Made by a program: the position numbers and the translations under genes. Below the pieces are notes generated by a model that saw only the letters and a list, made by a program, of their open reading frames with translations, made no database searches and was not told where the DNA came from. Below, piece after piece: positions 24,552 to 33,169 of a DNA stretch of 39,774 bases (the first letter of the stretch is position 1; each line of letters begins with the position of its first letter). Source of the stretch: CAYZXL01 sp964482435 (GTDB taxonomy: Bacteria > Auribacterota > JABMQX01); the NCBI GenBank assembly GCA_964482435.1, contig CAYZXL010000043.1, positions 1 to 39,774 on the forward strand. Direction: 5' to 3'.

Positions 24552-26795
24552 CTACACAATCCGCTCGACGACGTACCTGCGCAATTCGTCTGAAAGACTG
24601 GCAAAGTACGCGCTGAAGCCGGTGACCCGCACAATCAGGTCAGGGTGGCGGGACGGCTCCTCGTAAGCCTCCAGGACGGTCTGCTTATGCACCACATTGA
24701 TGTTGACTAAGGTTCCACCCAGGTCAAAGTAGGTCAGGAGGAGGGCCTCAATCGTATCCACGGCCTCCTCGTCCCGGGCGAGGCCGGGGTCGAGATCGAG
24801 CTGTAGAGGCGCCGGATTCCCATATCCCGGCTGCACAGACGCAACCGCGTGGACCATCTGGGTTGGAGTGCCGGGCCTGCCTTCGTTGAAACCGGGTTCC
24901 GGGTTTGGCCCCTGTGACAGCGGCTGGCCTGCGTGTCGTCCGTTGGGTGTGGCGCCGAGCCTCCTGCCGAAGTCTATCATCTTTGCCCAGGAGAAGAGTC
25001 CCGGAATCATGTTGTACCCGTCCGGGGTTGGCTTTTCTTTGACCAGTTCCGTGAAGGTCCGTGCTATACGCCTGGCCCAGTCGTCTGCCGCGCTTGCTCC
25101 GCTTCCGAAGCGGCGGACGTTTCTCATCATGAGCCTTGCCCGTTCGCCCTCCGTCCCGGCCCAGTCAGTCTCCAGGAAGTGCATAAGCTCGTCCCAGGAC
25201 AGCCGTCCCTCCGTCTCGATTCGCTGCTCCAGGGCGGCAAAAGAGTCCGCGACCGTTGCCAGGGACGCGCCATCCACCCCAATGTTGTAATACTCCAGTC
25301 CCCCGTTGGTCGCGTCCAGCCCTTTTTCCACGGGGCCATAACAGAACAGGTCGAGCAACAGCTCCGGAAACACCTCGTGCATGTGTTTCATATGGAAGTC
25401 AATTCCCTCCGCCGTCACCTCAACTGCCCGCCGGAGGTGCGCGGTGAACCGCTTCCAGAGTTCCTGTGTGCTCGGCACAGCGCACTGGTCGGACTTCATC
25501 TCCTTCAACGCGACGTTAAGGATTGTGGCCATCTCGATTTTGATGAGGTCGCACATCCCGTACTCGCGGCCCGGAATAGCCATCCACTGGCATCCGGCGT
25601 AGATTCGCTGCCGGGCCAGCTCGATTCCGTAGCCGTTTCGCACGAAGCCCTCGTTAACCGGCCCGTCGCCCAGAAACTTGGGAAAGCCCATCCTGTCTTC
25701 CAGGAGAATCTCAATGCCCCGGCGAAGCAATTTCCGACTCAGACAATCCCCCACGCGGATAGCGATATTCGCCGGTATCTTCAGCCGGTGAATCGCTTCC
25801 AGGACCAGGAACGAGACCGGACTGGTCAAATCATGGCCATCGGCATCCGGTCCACCGAGCTGGATATACGCCGTCTCAGTCAGAAGCATGCAGGCGATAT
25901 GAAAGACCGCCTCCTCGTCGCTGAGCAACCCCGCCTCTCTATCCCGTTCGTAGTAGGGCCGCAGCAGCTCGTCCATCTGCCCCCATTCCCCGCTCCCGTT
26001 GTACATCTTGGCGGCGGCCTGAAAGAACACAAGCCATTGACAGACTTCTCGGAAGGTGCGCGGCGGCTCCGTTGCGATCCGTTCACAAATGTCAGCCATC
26101 ACTTCCAGATTCTCTTGCAGTTGGCGAGTATCCTGCGACCCAGCCATCCGCTGGGCATCTCGTGCGTGCCGAAAAATCCAGCCCCGGATTCCAGACACGA
26201 CGGCCTCCAGACCCTCGTACAGCTCAACTGCCTGCGGGTTTGCCTGACGAAAGTGGTTGATTTTATCAGCGAGTCCGCCCCAGCCCAGTTTCAGACCGAT
26301 AGTCAGGTCCGGGCAGAAGTGCTGTACGCCACCAATTCCGGGATCAATCCCGTATTTGTTCTGCTCGTCGCGCAGATGGAAATAATCGAAATCCGGATTC
26401 CATTCCGGGTGGCGGGAGGACATGAAACTGACCATGTACACCCCACACATGGAGCTGATGGGATTAACGTAGGTGGGGTGCACCTCGAGCAGCCGCTTGA
26501 AGTTCTCTCCTGTTGCCCTGGGGCCGAAGAAACCGCCGCTGGGATGATTGCTCATGGGCCGGAAACCCTTGAGGATCGGCTGCCTCACGGTGATACCAGA
26601 ACCGGAAGTCACCTCGACGACTTCGGCCATGTCGTCGGGCGGCAGCACTTGACCCTGGTCATCATAGTTCATCGCCCCGAGCAGTTCCTGCTTCCGGCGG
26701 GTCTGCTCCATCTTTGTAGCCCGCAGCATCTCGAGACGCTGCTGATACGTCAAAGCGGCAGAGGTCTTCTGCATCGTGAATTTCCCGGATTTCAT
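24552..26795 (-). CDS. Glycyl-radical enzyme of unassigned subfamily
   Basis: The 747-residue enzyme belongs to the pyruvate formate-lyase/glycerol dehydratase superfamily. The glycine radical site is RVTGFSAYF (Gly726), with Phe where Tyr is usual. Cys402 in GCQWM is the thiyl residue. The Glu that follows in GCVE of dehydratases and decarboxylases is missing (Gln403, Trp404), which argues against glycerol, choline, hydroxyproline or isethionate lyases; PFL has a Cys-Cys pair, also absent. Other family features are conserved: QHFCPDLTIGLKLGWGG, ATPNGRHAGQPLSQGPNP and DLGGTLVNINVVHKQTVLEA. It starts at ATG 26795; the promoter is at 26917-26946. The activase and two Gfo/Idh/MocA dehydrogenases follow. 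An anaerobic cleavage or dehydration of a sugar-derived compound is the likely role; substrate unknown. Confidence 0.9.
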   Translation of the reverse strand: MKSGKFTMQKTSAALTYQQRLEMLRATKMEQTRRKQELLGAMNYDDQGQVLPPDDMAEVVEVTSGSGITVRQPILKGFRPMSNHPSGGFFGPRATGENFKRLLEVHPTYVNPISSMCGVYMVSFMSSRHPEWNPDFDYFHLRDEQNKYGIDPGIGGVQHFCPDLTIGLKLGWGGLADKINHFRQANPQAVELYEGLEAVVSGIRGWIFRHARDAQRMAGSQDTRQLQENLEVMADICERIATEPPRTFREVCQWLVFFQAAAKMYNGSGEWGQMDELLRPYYERDREAGLLSDEEAVFHIACMLLTETAYIQLGGPDADGHDLTSPVSFLVLEAIHRLKIPANIAIRVGDCLSRKLLRRGIEILLEDRMGFPKFLGDGPVNEGFVRNGYGIELARQRIYAGCQWMAIPGREYGMCDLIKIEMATILNVALKEMKSDQCAVPSTQELWKRFTAHLRRAVEVTAEGIDFHMKHMHEVFPELLLDLFCYGPVEKGLDATNGGLEYYNIGVDGASLATVADSFAALEQRIETEGRLSWDELMHFLETDWAGTEGERARLMMRNVRRFGSGASAADDWARRIARTFTELVKEKPTPDGYNMIPGLFSWAKMIDFGRRLGATPNGRHAGQPLSQGPNPEPGFNEGRPGTPTQMVHAVASVQPGYGNPAPLQLDLDPGLARDEEAVDTIEALLLTYFDLGGTLVNINVVHKQTVLEAYEEPSRHPDLIVRVTGFSAYFASLSDELRRYVVERIV

Positions 26796-26916
26796 GCTGT
26801 GTCTTTCGCTCGTCTGATTGAGATACTCCCCGGCGCCCTCGCGGCTTCACTCCCGCGACAAACGACCGTCACCGCATCAGACGGGGGCTCTCTATCCGTC
26901 CCGGTTGCACATTTCG

Positions 26917-26946
26917 ATTGTACCCTTCCCGCAAGTGTTTCATCAA
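26917..26946 (-). promoter_or_regulatory. Promoter of the glycyl-radical enzyme operon
   Basis: On the minus strand TTGATG (26941-26946), 18 bases, TACAAT (26917-26922). A leader of about 115 bases would precede the ATG at 26795. I see no clear operator beside it. Confidence 0.55.
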
Positions 26947-26960
26947 CAACCTCGCTTCCA

Positions 26961-27240
26961 GGGGGGTGCGGCTGCATTTCAGTGGTACTTCTGGCGCGGG
27001 TCAACGGTCGCGGACGATGAGCGAAGTGGTGACGAGAAGGCTCCTCCAATAGCCCTCTGGGCCGGGCTTCAGCCGGCACAACCTTTAGCCCCGCCGAGGC
27101 GGGGCTTCAGCCGGCATCGCTGGTAGCCACCTGCTTTAGCTGGTGGTCCAGGCCTCCGGCCCAGCTCTCACTTAAGCCGCCTTCAGGCGGGCTTCTCGAA
27201 CAAGGAATTCATCCACCCCCTGCCCCGCAAATACAGCCAC
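26961..27240 (+). repeat. TTYA-loop hairpin repeat, copy D (with extra hairpin)
   Basis: The head is a variant (GGGGTGCGGCTGCATTTCAG) like that at 39290. From 27061 come a GCCGG-type TTCA hairpin, an additional stem of GCCCCGCC/GGCGGGGC, then the CCACCTGC-TTTA-GCTGGTGG hairpin (about 27127-27148), the CCGCC-TTCA-GGCGG hairpin and the tail with CATCCACCCCCTGCCCC. It lies upstream of the glycyl-radical enzyme promoter. Confidence 0.8.
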
Positions 27241-27532
27241 ACCCGCTTTCAGGAAATTGTCATAAGACGGCGGCGCTCGGCTTAATCCAGAAGGTTGTCC
27301 GGGGGAGGGAACTCTTCGGAATAAGGAGAGACCAGGAAAAGAAATTCAGCGACGGTTACGTGCGCGTAATTCGGCGAAAGGCGCCCGAGGAATGAGTCAG
27401 GAATCGCTGAGCCGAATCACCCTTCCAGGTCACGACGCCAACGCAGAGTTCTTCACTGTCTGTGGTCAGAGAACGATGAACGAATTCCCAGCCCCTCAAA
27501 ACCGATGCTGTCGCTGCGGGCCTCCGGCCAGG
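27241..27532. other. Intergenic remainder upstream of the methyltransferase 3' end
   Basis: Nothing recognisable is seen between repeat D and the methyltransferase stop. Open frames here are shadows or arginine-rich; no promoter or hairpin stands out. Confidence 0.5.
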
Positions 27533-28135
27533 TTACTCGCCACTGGAGACGGCTGGTTTTTCCTTTACCTTCTTGAGCGGCGTGGTCCACAGATAGACCT
27601 TATGCTCGCTCTCGTCCTTTTTGGAAATGACGGTGACAACCTTGTCCGGCTCGACTCCTTTCATATCGAAGTCGTGCGAGACAATCCGCGAGCCGGGCTT
27701 GAGCTTCTCTAACTGCGGGATCAGCTTCACATTCAGCCTCGGCAACAGGTAAAGAGTGATCACGTTTGCGTCGCTGAGGTCGAGCGTGAAGATGTCTTTC
27801 TCAAAAATCTTGACGAGGCGTCCAACCTTGTTCTTCTCGACGTTTTCCAGCGACTCTTCAACGCGCTGCGGGTCTATGTCGTAACCGACAGCCTTGCAAC
27901 CGTATCTCTTAGCTGCCGTTACTACGATTCGCCCGTCTCCGCAGCCCAGGTCGTAGAGGAGGTCGTCCTTTGTGACTTTCGCCAACTCCAGCATCTTGTC
28001 CACCACCACCTGGGGCGTCGGGACAAAGTGAACGTCGGGGGCTCGCCTCTTGGGGACCTTCTTCTCTAATGCCTCGGCGAAGACCAGTGAGCAAACCAGC
28101 AAACAGACCAGCACCGCGATGATTTTGTTTCTCAT
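27533..28135 (-). CDS. Exported SAM-dependent methyltransferase
   Basis: The 200-residue protein has an N-terminal signal peptide or anchor (MRNKIIAVLVCLLVCSLVFA) followed by a class I methyltransferase fold: DLGCGDGRIVV is the SAM-binding motif I and AVGYDIDPQRVEES the acidic motif II. The region VHFVPTPQVVVDKMLELA in front is typical of a family annotated as methyltransferases in Planctomycetes and related genomes. A methyltransferase outside the cytoplasm would lack SAM, so it is either retained, is a pseudo-enzyme, or faces inward from a membrane anchor. ATG 28135 was chosen, with GAGGTG six bases in front; a GTG at 28144 is in frame. No operon partner is near. The substrate is unknown. 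Confidence 0.8.
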   Translation of the reverse strand: MRNKIIAVLVCLLVCSLVFAEALEKKVPKRRAPDVHFVPTPQVVVDKMLELAKVTKDDLLYDLGCGDGRIVVTAAKRYGCKAVGYDIDPQRVEESLENVEKNKVGRLVKIFEKDIFTLDLSDANVITLYLLPRLNVKLIPQLEKLKPGSRIVSHDFDMKGVEPDKVVTVISKKDESEHKVYLWTTPLKKVKEKPAVSSGE

Positions 28136-28448
28136 AGTGTGCACCTCAAGTCCTTTCGTTGTGAAATTAGGTGAAGCCCGCCATATACGTCACTCGGCAA
28201 CGCTGCCGATTTTCTCCTGCGGTAAAGGCGTAAATTTACCCTGAAATCGCGGCCTTTGCAAGCGTCTCAACAAATTTCGCCGCAACGGCTGACTGAGGCG
28301 TTAGACGAGCTTTCTCGATTCAGGCTTTTGTAAGGGCAAATCACCGGCTTCTTCCCGTAGACAGGTGTCGTGAATTCTGTAACTGGGGAGTAGAAGTTCC
28401 AGGGGAAGATCAACCAGGCTCTTTGCGGCGACTGCTGCGCCTGTCAGA
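28136..28448. other. Intergenic region upstream of methyltransferase
   Basis: No gene is seen. It contains the palindrome GTAAATTTAC (28230-28239) and a weak minus-strand promoter candidate (TTGCAA, 17 bases, TAAATT) which overlaps that palindrome. Confidence 0.4.
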
Positions 28449-29402
28449 TCATCGCTCGAGCTGTCGGCCGCAGTCTGTTGCATCGCCGCGAAGCTTCTCG
28501 AGGCCGTGGTGCAGTGCGCCAAGAATCGTCAGCAAATTCTCGCGGGCGGCCCGCTCAGAGCCCGGCAGGTTGATGATGAGCGTCGAGCCTCTGATGCCCG
28601 ACGCGCCGCGGGAAAGGATGGCATGTGGAGTCCTGGACAAGGATGCCGCACGCATTGCCTCATCGAGGCCCGGAGTGAATCGTTCGACGACCTCGCGGGT
28701 GGCCTCGGGCGTCACATCACGCGGCGCGAAACCGGTTCCCCCCACTGTCACCACGAGGTCAATCGAATGGCCGTCACAATAGTGCTTGAGGCGCTCCGCG
28801 ATGGTCGCTTGCTCGTCCGGGAGGACTTCTGTCCGGTACACGTGTGCCGTGAGTTCTTCCTCGAGCATTCTCGCCACGGCAGGACCGGCTGTGTCCTGAG
28901 ATTCGCCCTGTGAGCACCGATCGCTCACCGTCAGAACTACCGCCTGGATTCGGCCCCTTGGAACAATCTCGAGTGCTTGCACAGAATCGCCCGTCCGGAC
29001 TTCTCCTCCGACTTCCACGCGGGCGAAAAGCCCCACCTTAGGTAAGATGCAATCGCCGGTCAATTGGTATGTCCGGCATCGAGAATGGCAGACTTTGCCG
29101 ATCTGCGTGACGGAAAGCACGACGTCGTGCCCCAGGCGCAAGCGAGTGCCGAGGCCGAACGAGGCCAGGTCGAGGCCGGACACAACGACATTCTCGGCGA
29201 AGTCGCCGGGCGCCAGTTTGGGCAGTCCACTTCGTCGGACCGCTTCGATGTCCTCCCAGGAAAGGAGACTGACCTGCCGGTGCCATGAGCCGGCGTGGGC
29301 GTCGCCCTCGATGCCATGACTGGACCGAAACACTGCGGAATCAACCGCGTGCTTTCGCTCGCCTCTCATTTCGCTGACGCACAGTGCCTCAACCTTTGGC
29401 AT
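28449..29402 (-). CDS. MOSC-Mog fusion (molybdenum cofactor protein)
   Basis: The 317-residue protein joins two molybdenum-cofactor modules. Residues about 1-150 are a MOSC domain (MPKVEALCVSE, GDAHAGSWHRQVSLLS, CHSRCRTYQLTGDCILPKVG with the conserved Cys), a sulfur-carrier or metal-sulfur domain. Residues about 155-317 are a MoaB/Mog domain that adenylylates molybdopterin: VVLTVSDRCSQGESQDTAGP, VTVGGTGFAPRDVTPEA and the NLPGSERAARENL helix. The start is ATG 29402 with GGAAGG in front; the gene overlaps the moaC end by 14 bases. The fusion is known in anaerobic bacteria. It is the last gene of the moeA-moaA-moaC operon and acts after molybdopterin is made, passing it to MoeA. Confidence 0.92.
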   Translation of the reverse strand: MPKVEALCVSEMRGERKHAVDSAVFRSSHGIEGDAHAGSWHRQVSLLSWEDIEAVRRSGLPKLAPGDFAENVVVSGLDLASFGLGTRLRLGHDVVLSVTQIGKVCHSRCRTYQLTGDCILPKVGLFARVEVGGEVRTGDSVQALEIVPRGRIQAVVLTVSDRCSQGESQDTAGPAVARMLEEELTAHVYRTEVLPDEQATIAERLKHYCDGHSIDLVVTVGGTGFAPRDVTPEATREVVERFTPGLDEAMRAASLSRTPHAILSRGASGIRGSTLIINLPGSERAARENLLTILGALHHGLEKLRGDATDCGRQLER

Positions 29403-29892
29403 CGCGTTTTTCCTTCCGCTTCCAATGTCCGGATTTGCCCCCGCGCTTTTCCAGAAGTCGCACAGGGCCGATTTCAACCCCTTTCCCGGCGGACTTGACC
29501 ATGTCATAGACTGTGAGAGCCGCAATGCTCGCCGCGGTCATGGCTTCCATCTCGACGCCCGTCTTGCCCTTACAGGTGACGCGGCTGACGATGCGAACCC
29601 GGTCGTTCACTACCTCCGCGTCAACCTCCACCACGTCAAGCGTGAGAGGATGACACATGGGGATAAGCTCCGGCGTCCTCTTGGCGGCCATGATGCCGGC
29701 GATTCTGGCGGTCTCGAGAACGTCTCCCTTGGCAATGCCGCCATGCAGCCGCAATCGCGCGGCAATCTCGCTTCCCACGTTCACCCACGCTTCTGCTGTG
29801 GCGGAGCGATGAGTCAGCGGTTTGCCCGCGACATCAACCATGCGAGCGCGCCGGTCCGGTGCTGGTTTTCTTGGTCGGGGTTCATCTTTCAT
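29389..29892 (-). CDS. moaC: Cyclic pyranopterin monophosphate synthase
   Basis: A 167-residue MoaC makes cyclic pyranopterin monophosphate from the product of MoaA. Conserved motifs: MVDVAGKPLTHRSATAEAWV, AAKRTPELIPMCHPL (catalytic His region), and GVEMEAMTAASIAALTVYDM with the catalytic Lys just after (KSAGKGVEI). ATG 29892 is used, with a weak GGGGAA upstream. It is 73 bases downstream of moaA and overlaps the MOSC-Mog gene. Confidence 0.95.
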   Translation of the reverse strand: MKDEPRPRKPAPDRRARMVDVAGKPLTHRSATAEAWVNVGSEIAARLRLHGGIAKGDVLETARIAGIMAAKRTPELIPMCHPLTLDVVEVDAEVVNDRVRIVSRVTCKGKTGVEMEAMTAASIAALTVYDMVKSAGKGVEIGPVRLLEKRGGKSGHWKRKEKRDAKG

Positions 29893-29965
29893 GATCTATC
29901 GTTCCCCTCGGGAGACTGACCGTGGTCACGCGCTTTTGGTCAACCGCATGAATTCTCACGATGCG

Positions 29966-30940
29966 TCACCCTCCGACTCTTGCCATGGGTTCTCTCGTGC
30001 TGAAATGCCCGGCATTCCGTTTAAGGCGAAGCGCACGATGGATGGCCTCGACGAGACGCTCCCCGTCGCAAGAATCAGCCTCCCGCAAAAAGGGGCGCAC
30101 GTCGGGGCCTTCTCCTCGAGCCAGGCATCCAATCAGTTGCCCGGTGGCTGTCAATCGCAGGCGGCGACAACCGTCGCAGAAGGGAGCACTTTGCGGAGAT
30201 ATGAAGCCGATGATTCCCTTTCGCCCGTCCTTGTCCCTTGCCAGGTAGTTGTAGCTTGAATTACCGGATGGTGGGGGCCCGGGCTTGAGATCGAACGCTT
30301 TACCGAGCGTAGCCTGGACTTCGGCAGACGCGGTGAAGAAGTCCTCATATAAGTCCGCCGCCGGGCCGATTGGCATGAGCTCCAGAAAGCGAACCTCGCA
30401 CCCGCGCTCCAGGCCAAAACGGGCTATTTCAACCAGCTCGTGACTATTCACGTTCCTCAATACAGTGACGTTGAGCTTTACCGGCGCCAGACCAGAGTCG
30501 AGCGCAGCCTCGATTCCGGCCAGGGTGTGGCGGAGTTCTCCTCCGCGCGTCAGCCAGCGGAACGTCTCTGGGTTCAAGCTGTCGAGGCTGATGTTGACGC
30601 GGTGAAGGCCCGCTCGTTTGAGGTTTGCCGCGGCGGCGCCCAAGAGCTGACCATTCGTGGTGAGAGCGAGGTCGCCGATTTTCTCTCGAGCGGCCATCGC
30701 CACGAACTCCGTGACTCCGGGCCGCAGGAGCGGCTCACCACCTGTGATGTGGACCTTCGACACCCCGAAGGACGTTTTCAATATCCGCACGAAGCGGACC
30801 ATCTCGTCAAAGCTAAGAACGTCGGGCGAGGAAAGCTCTTCCGCACTGCCGGGTGGCGCGCAATACATGCAGTGCAGTTGACACCGATCAGTGATGGAGA
30901 GCCTCAGCGAAATCGGCCGAAGGTTCTCGCGACTCACCAT
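29966..30940 (-). CDS. moaA: GTP 3',8-cyclase (radical SAM)
   Basis: The 324-residue MoaA opens molybdopterin synthesis by turning GTP into 3',8-cyclo-H2GTP. The radical SAM cluster is CQLHCMYC, the SAM motif is HITGGEPLLRPG, and a C-terminal [4Fe-4S] site is built by FCDGC plus a Cys further on (GCLAR). The protein ends in the double glycine needed for activity in other MoaA proteins (ARVGG). I chose ATG 30940 (GGAGG in front) over GTG 30955. The start overlaps the end of moeA by seven bases, so the two are coupled. Confidence 0.96.
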   Translation of the reverse strand: MVSRENLRPISLRLSITDRCQLHCMYCAPPGSAEELSSPDVLSFDEMVRFVRILKTSFGVSKVHITGGEPLLRPGVTEFVAMAAREKIGDLALTTNGQLLGAAAANLKRAGLHRVNISLDSLNPETFRWLTRGGELRHTLAGIEAALDSGLAPVKLNVTVLRNVNSHELVEIARFGLERGCEVRFLELMPIGPAADLYEDFFTASAEVQATLGKAFDLKPGPPPSGNSSYNYLARDKDGRKGIIGFISPQSAPFCDGCRRLRLTATGQLIGCLARGEGPDVRPFLREADSCDGERLVEAIHRALRLKRNAGHFSTREPMARVGG

Positions 30941-32223
30941 GGTTGTGCCCTCCACGGGCGAAACTCCACGAGGGAGCCAGCGGGCAGTTCCTGAACGCTC
31001 GCGGGCACCACGATAACTCCGTCCGCCTTCGCTCCGGCGACGAGGTCAGCGGAACCGTGAAACTTCAGCGGGCGCGTCACCGGACCTCTTTTCGTCCAGA
31101 GAAGCTGTGCCAGGACACATTCCACGCGTCCCCTTGTGGAGCGCAGGGCACGACCCAGAGGCAGGCGCATCGCCGGTCGGCATTCCTTTTCGGGTACGCC
31201 CGACATCCGACGCAGCGCCGGAAGAACAAACTCATGAAAGCCGGTCATGGCGCTGAGAGGATTTCCCGGCAGTCCGAAGACATGGCGATTCCCTGGCAGA
31301 GTCGCGTAAAGAGTGGGCTTCCCGGGCCTCATGGCTACCCCGTGAAAACGAACCGTGGCGCCGACTCGTCCCATAACTTCGGGGACGAAGTCGTATTTCC
31401 CGACGGAGACCCCACCGGTGAGAACCAGTACGTCGTATTCTGTCAGGACTTGTTTTGCTTTGAGCGTGAGCACCTCTAAATCGTCCGCGACAACCTCAAG
31501 CCTTATATTGGTGCAACCATAAGCGCGAAGTGCAACGAACAGGGCGGGACCATTCGAGTCCCTCCTCTCGTGCGCTCGAATCCGCGCACCAATCAGTCGC
31601 AGCTCTTCTCCCGTAGAGAGCACAGCGACATTCGGACGAGCATAGACCTTCAGCTCGTCCTTGCCAACAGCCGCGCACAGGCCGATCTGAACTGGGCCGA
31701 GCACCATGTTCTTTCTGAGGAGCACATCTCCTTTTTTCGCCTCTTCCCCTCGCCTCCGAATGTTGGAGCCGGCCGGCACCTTCTTCCGGAATGTCACAAG
31801 GCCGTCGGCCTCCTCTGTCTCTTCAACCATCACTACAGCATCGGCTCCGGGCGGAATATTCGCCCCGGTCAGGACACGCACGCAGGTTCCGGGGCGGACT
31901 CTCGGCCGCGCCGCACTTCCCGCCGTCACTTCTCCGACCAACCGCAGTGTGCACGGGCACTTTGCCAGGTCGGCTGACCGCACGGCATAGCCATCCATGA
32001 CCGAGCAGTCGGCGGGAGGTATATCGCGGTCGGCGAGTACGTTTTCCGCCAGGCAATAGCCGAGCGCCTCGTCTAAGGGCTTGCGTGTTGCCTCGAGCGG
32101 CCGTGCGCATCTCAGGATGATGTCGAGAGCTTCCTTCGGCGTGACCAACCAACTCTCCTTTCCAATCACGGGAGGCCAGGGCATTTTCACGGTGACCCCC
32201 TCGCCCGGAAACCATCGCTCCAT
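30934..32223 (-). CDS. moeA: Molybdopterin molybdenumtransferase
   Basis: The 429-residue MoeA inserts molybdate (or tungstate) into adenylated molybdopterin. Domains I-III are recognisable: the SVMDGYAVRSADL loop, the Mog-like fold with VLTGGVSVGKYDFVPEVM and the MRPGKPTLYATL segment, and the C-terminal barrel with GADGVIVVPAS-like sequence (AKADGVIVVPASVQELP). It is first in moeA-moaA-moaC-(MOSC-Mog). The start at 32223 has GGAG eleven bases before; a GTG at 32190 or ATG at 32184 is possible. moaD and moaE are not in the window. In an anaerobe the cofactor could serve tungsten enzymes such as aldehyde:ferredoxin oxidoreductases as well as molybdenum ones. Confidence 0.95.
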   Translation of the reverse strand: MERWFPGEGVTVKMPWPPVIGKESWLVTPKEALDIILRCARPLEATRKPLDEALGYCLAENVLADRDIPPADCSVMDGYAVRSADLAKCPCTLRLVGEVTAGSAARPRVRPGTCVRVLTGANIPPGADAVVMVEETEEADGLVTFRKKVPAGSNIRRRGEEAKKGDVLLRKNMVLGPVQIGLCAAVGKDELKVYARPNVAVLSTGEELRLIGARIRAHERRDSNGPALFVALRAYGCTNIRLEVVADDLEVLTLKAKQVLTEYDVLVLTGGVSVGKYDFVPEVMGRVGATVRFHGVAMRPGKPTLYATLPGNRHVFGLPGNPLSAMTGFHEFVLPALRRMSGVPEKECRPAMRLPLGRALRSTRGRVECVLAQLLWTKRGPVTRPLKFHGSADLVAGAKADGVIVVPASVQELPAGSLVEFRPWRAQPW

Positions 32224-32274
32224 GCTTCAGGCTCTCCGGGTCGGAGTCCCGTTCCTAACCTTCCTTACCGTTTC

Positions 32275-32303
32275 AGTCTGAATCCTCTTCTGCCCCTTGT
32301 CAA
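32275..32303 (-). promoter_or_regulatory. Possible promoter of moeA operon
   Basis: On the minus strand TTGACA (32298-32303) and CAGACT 17 bases further. The -35 is perfect, but the -10 fits at only three positions, so the call is tentative. It stands back to back with the plus-strand promoter at 32325. Confidence 0.35.
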
Positions 32304-32324
32304 GGCGGTTCCGTCACATCGTTC

Positions 32325-32353
32325 TTGACACCGGCCGCAGTCTGATGTATGGT
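32325..32353 (+). promoter_or_regulatory. Promoter of the DUF5343 group
   Basis: TTGACA (32325-32330), 17 bases, TATGGT (32348-32353), with TG two bases before the -10. The leader to the ATG at 32531 is about 170 bases long. Confidence 0.5.
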
Positions 32354-32530
32354 GCTCTTTGGGTTCGCGGAGGATAACCCAACCTGGAAGCCTCGGGGAA
32401 CAGGAAAGTTGAAACCGAAGAGCCGGGGGCCTCTAGGCCAGAAGGCCCGCGGCCCAAAGGCGTTACGAACAAGCGAGACGAACCACAGGTAGCCATAGGG
32501 CCACGCTGGGGAAATCACAAAGGAGGGAAT

Positions 32531-33169
32531 ATGGCTGAGGAGAAAAAGACCTTTCCCATGTTGCCAATCGCCCATTGGTGGGCTTTGCGAAGGAGATTCA
32601 AGCAGAGCATTCCTGGGGTCGTCACAGACAATTACCTCGCCGCAGAGTTGCACATGGGGGTCAAGTCGGCGCGGGCAAACGTCCTCCCGTTCCTCAAGAC
32701 GCTTGGCATTATCGACGACGAAGGGAAGAGCCTTGAAAGGGCACGGCTGTGGAGGGACGACGGACACTACGCTGAAGTCTGTAAAGCCATGCTGAAGCAG
32801 GTGTATCCGCAAGACCTTTTGGAAGCGGTCCCCAACCCGAATGCGGAGCGTGCAGAAGCGGAGCGTTGGTTCGCAAACCAGACCGGCCCAGGTAAGGCCG
32901 CTGTCGGTCGGATGACTGCCCTTTACGCCGTGCTCGCTGACGCAGACGCATCGAGGCAGGCTGAGCAAGACAAGAAAACGCGAGTTCGAAAGTTGACCAA
33001 GGAGGCTGGAGAGCCCAAGGCCGAGGCAGGGGCCGCCACCGGGGGGGGCCCCGCCGCCAGTACGGCGATCCGGCAAGGTACATCTGGCGCAGCAGAACAG
33101 GCACCCATGGCCCCCGGGATAAACATCAATCTCCAGGTCCACATTTCAGCCGATGCGACCCCCGATTAG
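32531..33169 (+). CDS. DUF5343 protein with in-frame TAG before its conserved end
   Basis: The 212-residue protein is a DUF5343 member: FPMLPIAHWWALRRRFKQ, PGVVTDNYLAAELHMGVKSARANVLPFLKTLGIIDDEG and ARLWRDDGHYAEVCKAML are family text. This region looks like a winged-helix DNA-binding fold; a Gly/Ala-rich linker and an ININLQVHISADATPD tail follow. The stop at 33167-33169 is TAG, but the frame goes on for 16 codons (IDQIFASMARHIYKRG) to TGA 33218-33220, and the family commonly ends with this stretch. So the TAG may be a nonsense change, a sequencing error or a readthrough site. AGGAGGG precedes the ATG. It is first in a plus-strand group with a HEPN-like gene. Function unknown. Confidence 0.85.
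   Translation: MAEEKKTFPMLPIAHWWALRRRFKQSIPGVVTDNYLAAELHMGVKSARANVLPFLKTLGIIDDEGKSLERARLWRDDGHYAEVCKAMLKQVYPQDLLEAVPNPNAERAEAERWFANQTGPGKAAVGRMTALYAVLADADASRQAEQDKKTRVRKLTKEAGEPKAEAGAATGGGPAASTAIRQGTSGAAEQAPMAPGININLQVHISADATPD

Noticed and set aside
24933..27020. A 695-codon open frame on the plus strand
   Set aside because: It lies antisense to the glycyl-radical enzyme, whose motifs are unmistakable. High GC leaves the opposite strand open; composition is arginine/histidine/proline-rich with no motif.
17513..27240. CRISPR array
   Set aside because: The repeated elements are single copies far apart with internal hairpins; there are no regular spacers and no cas genes.
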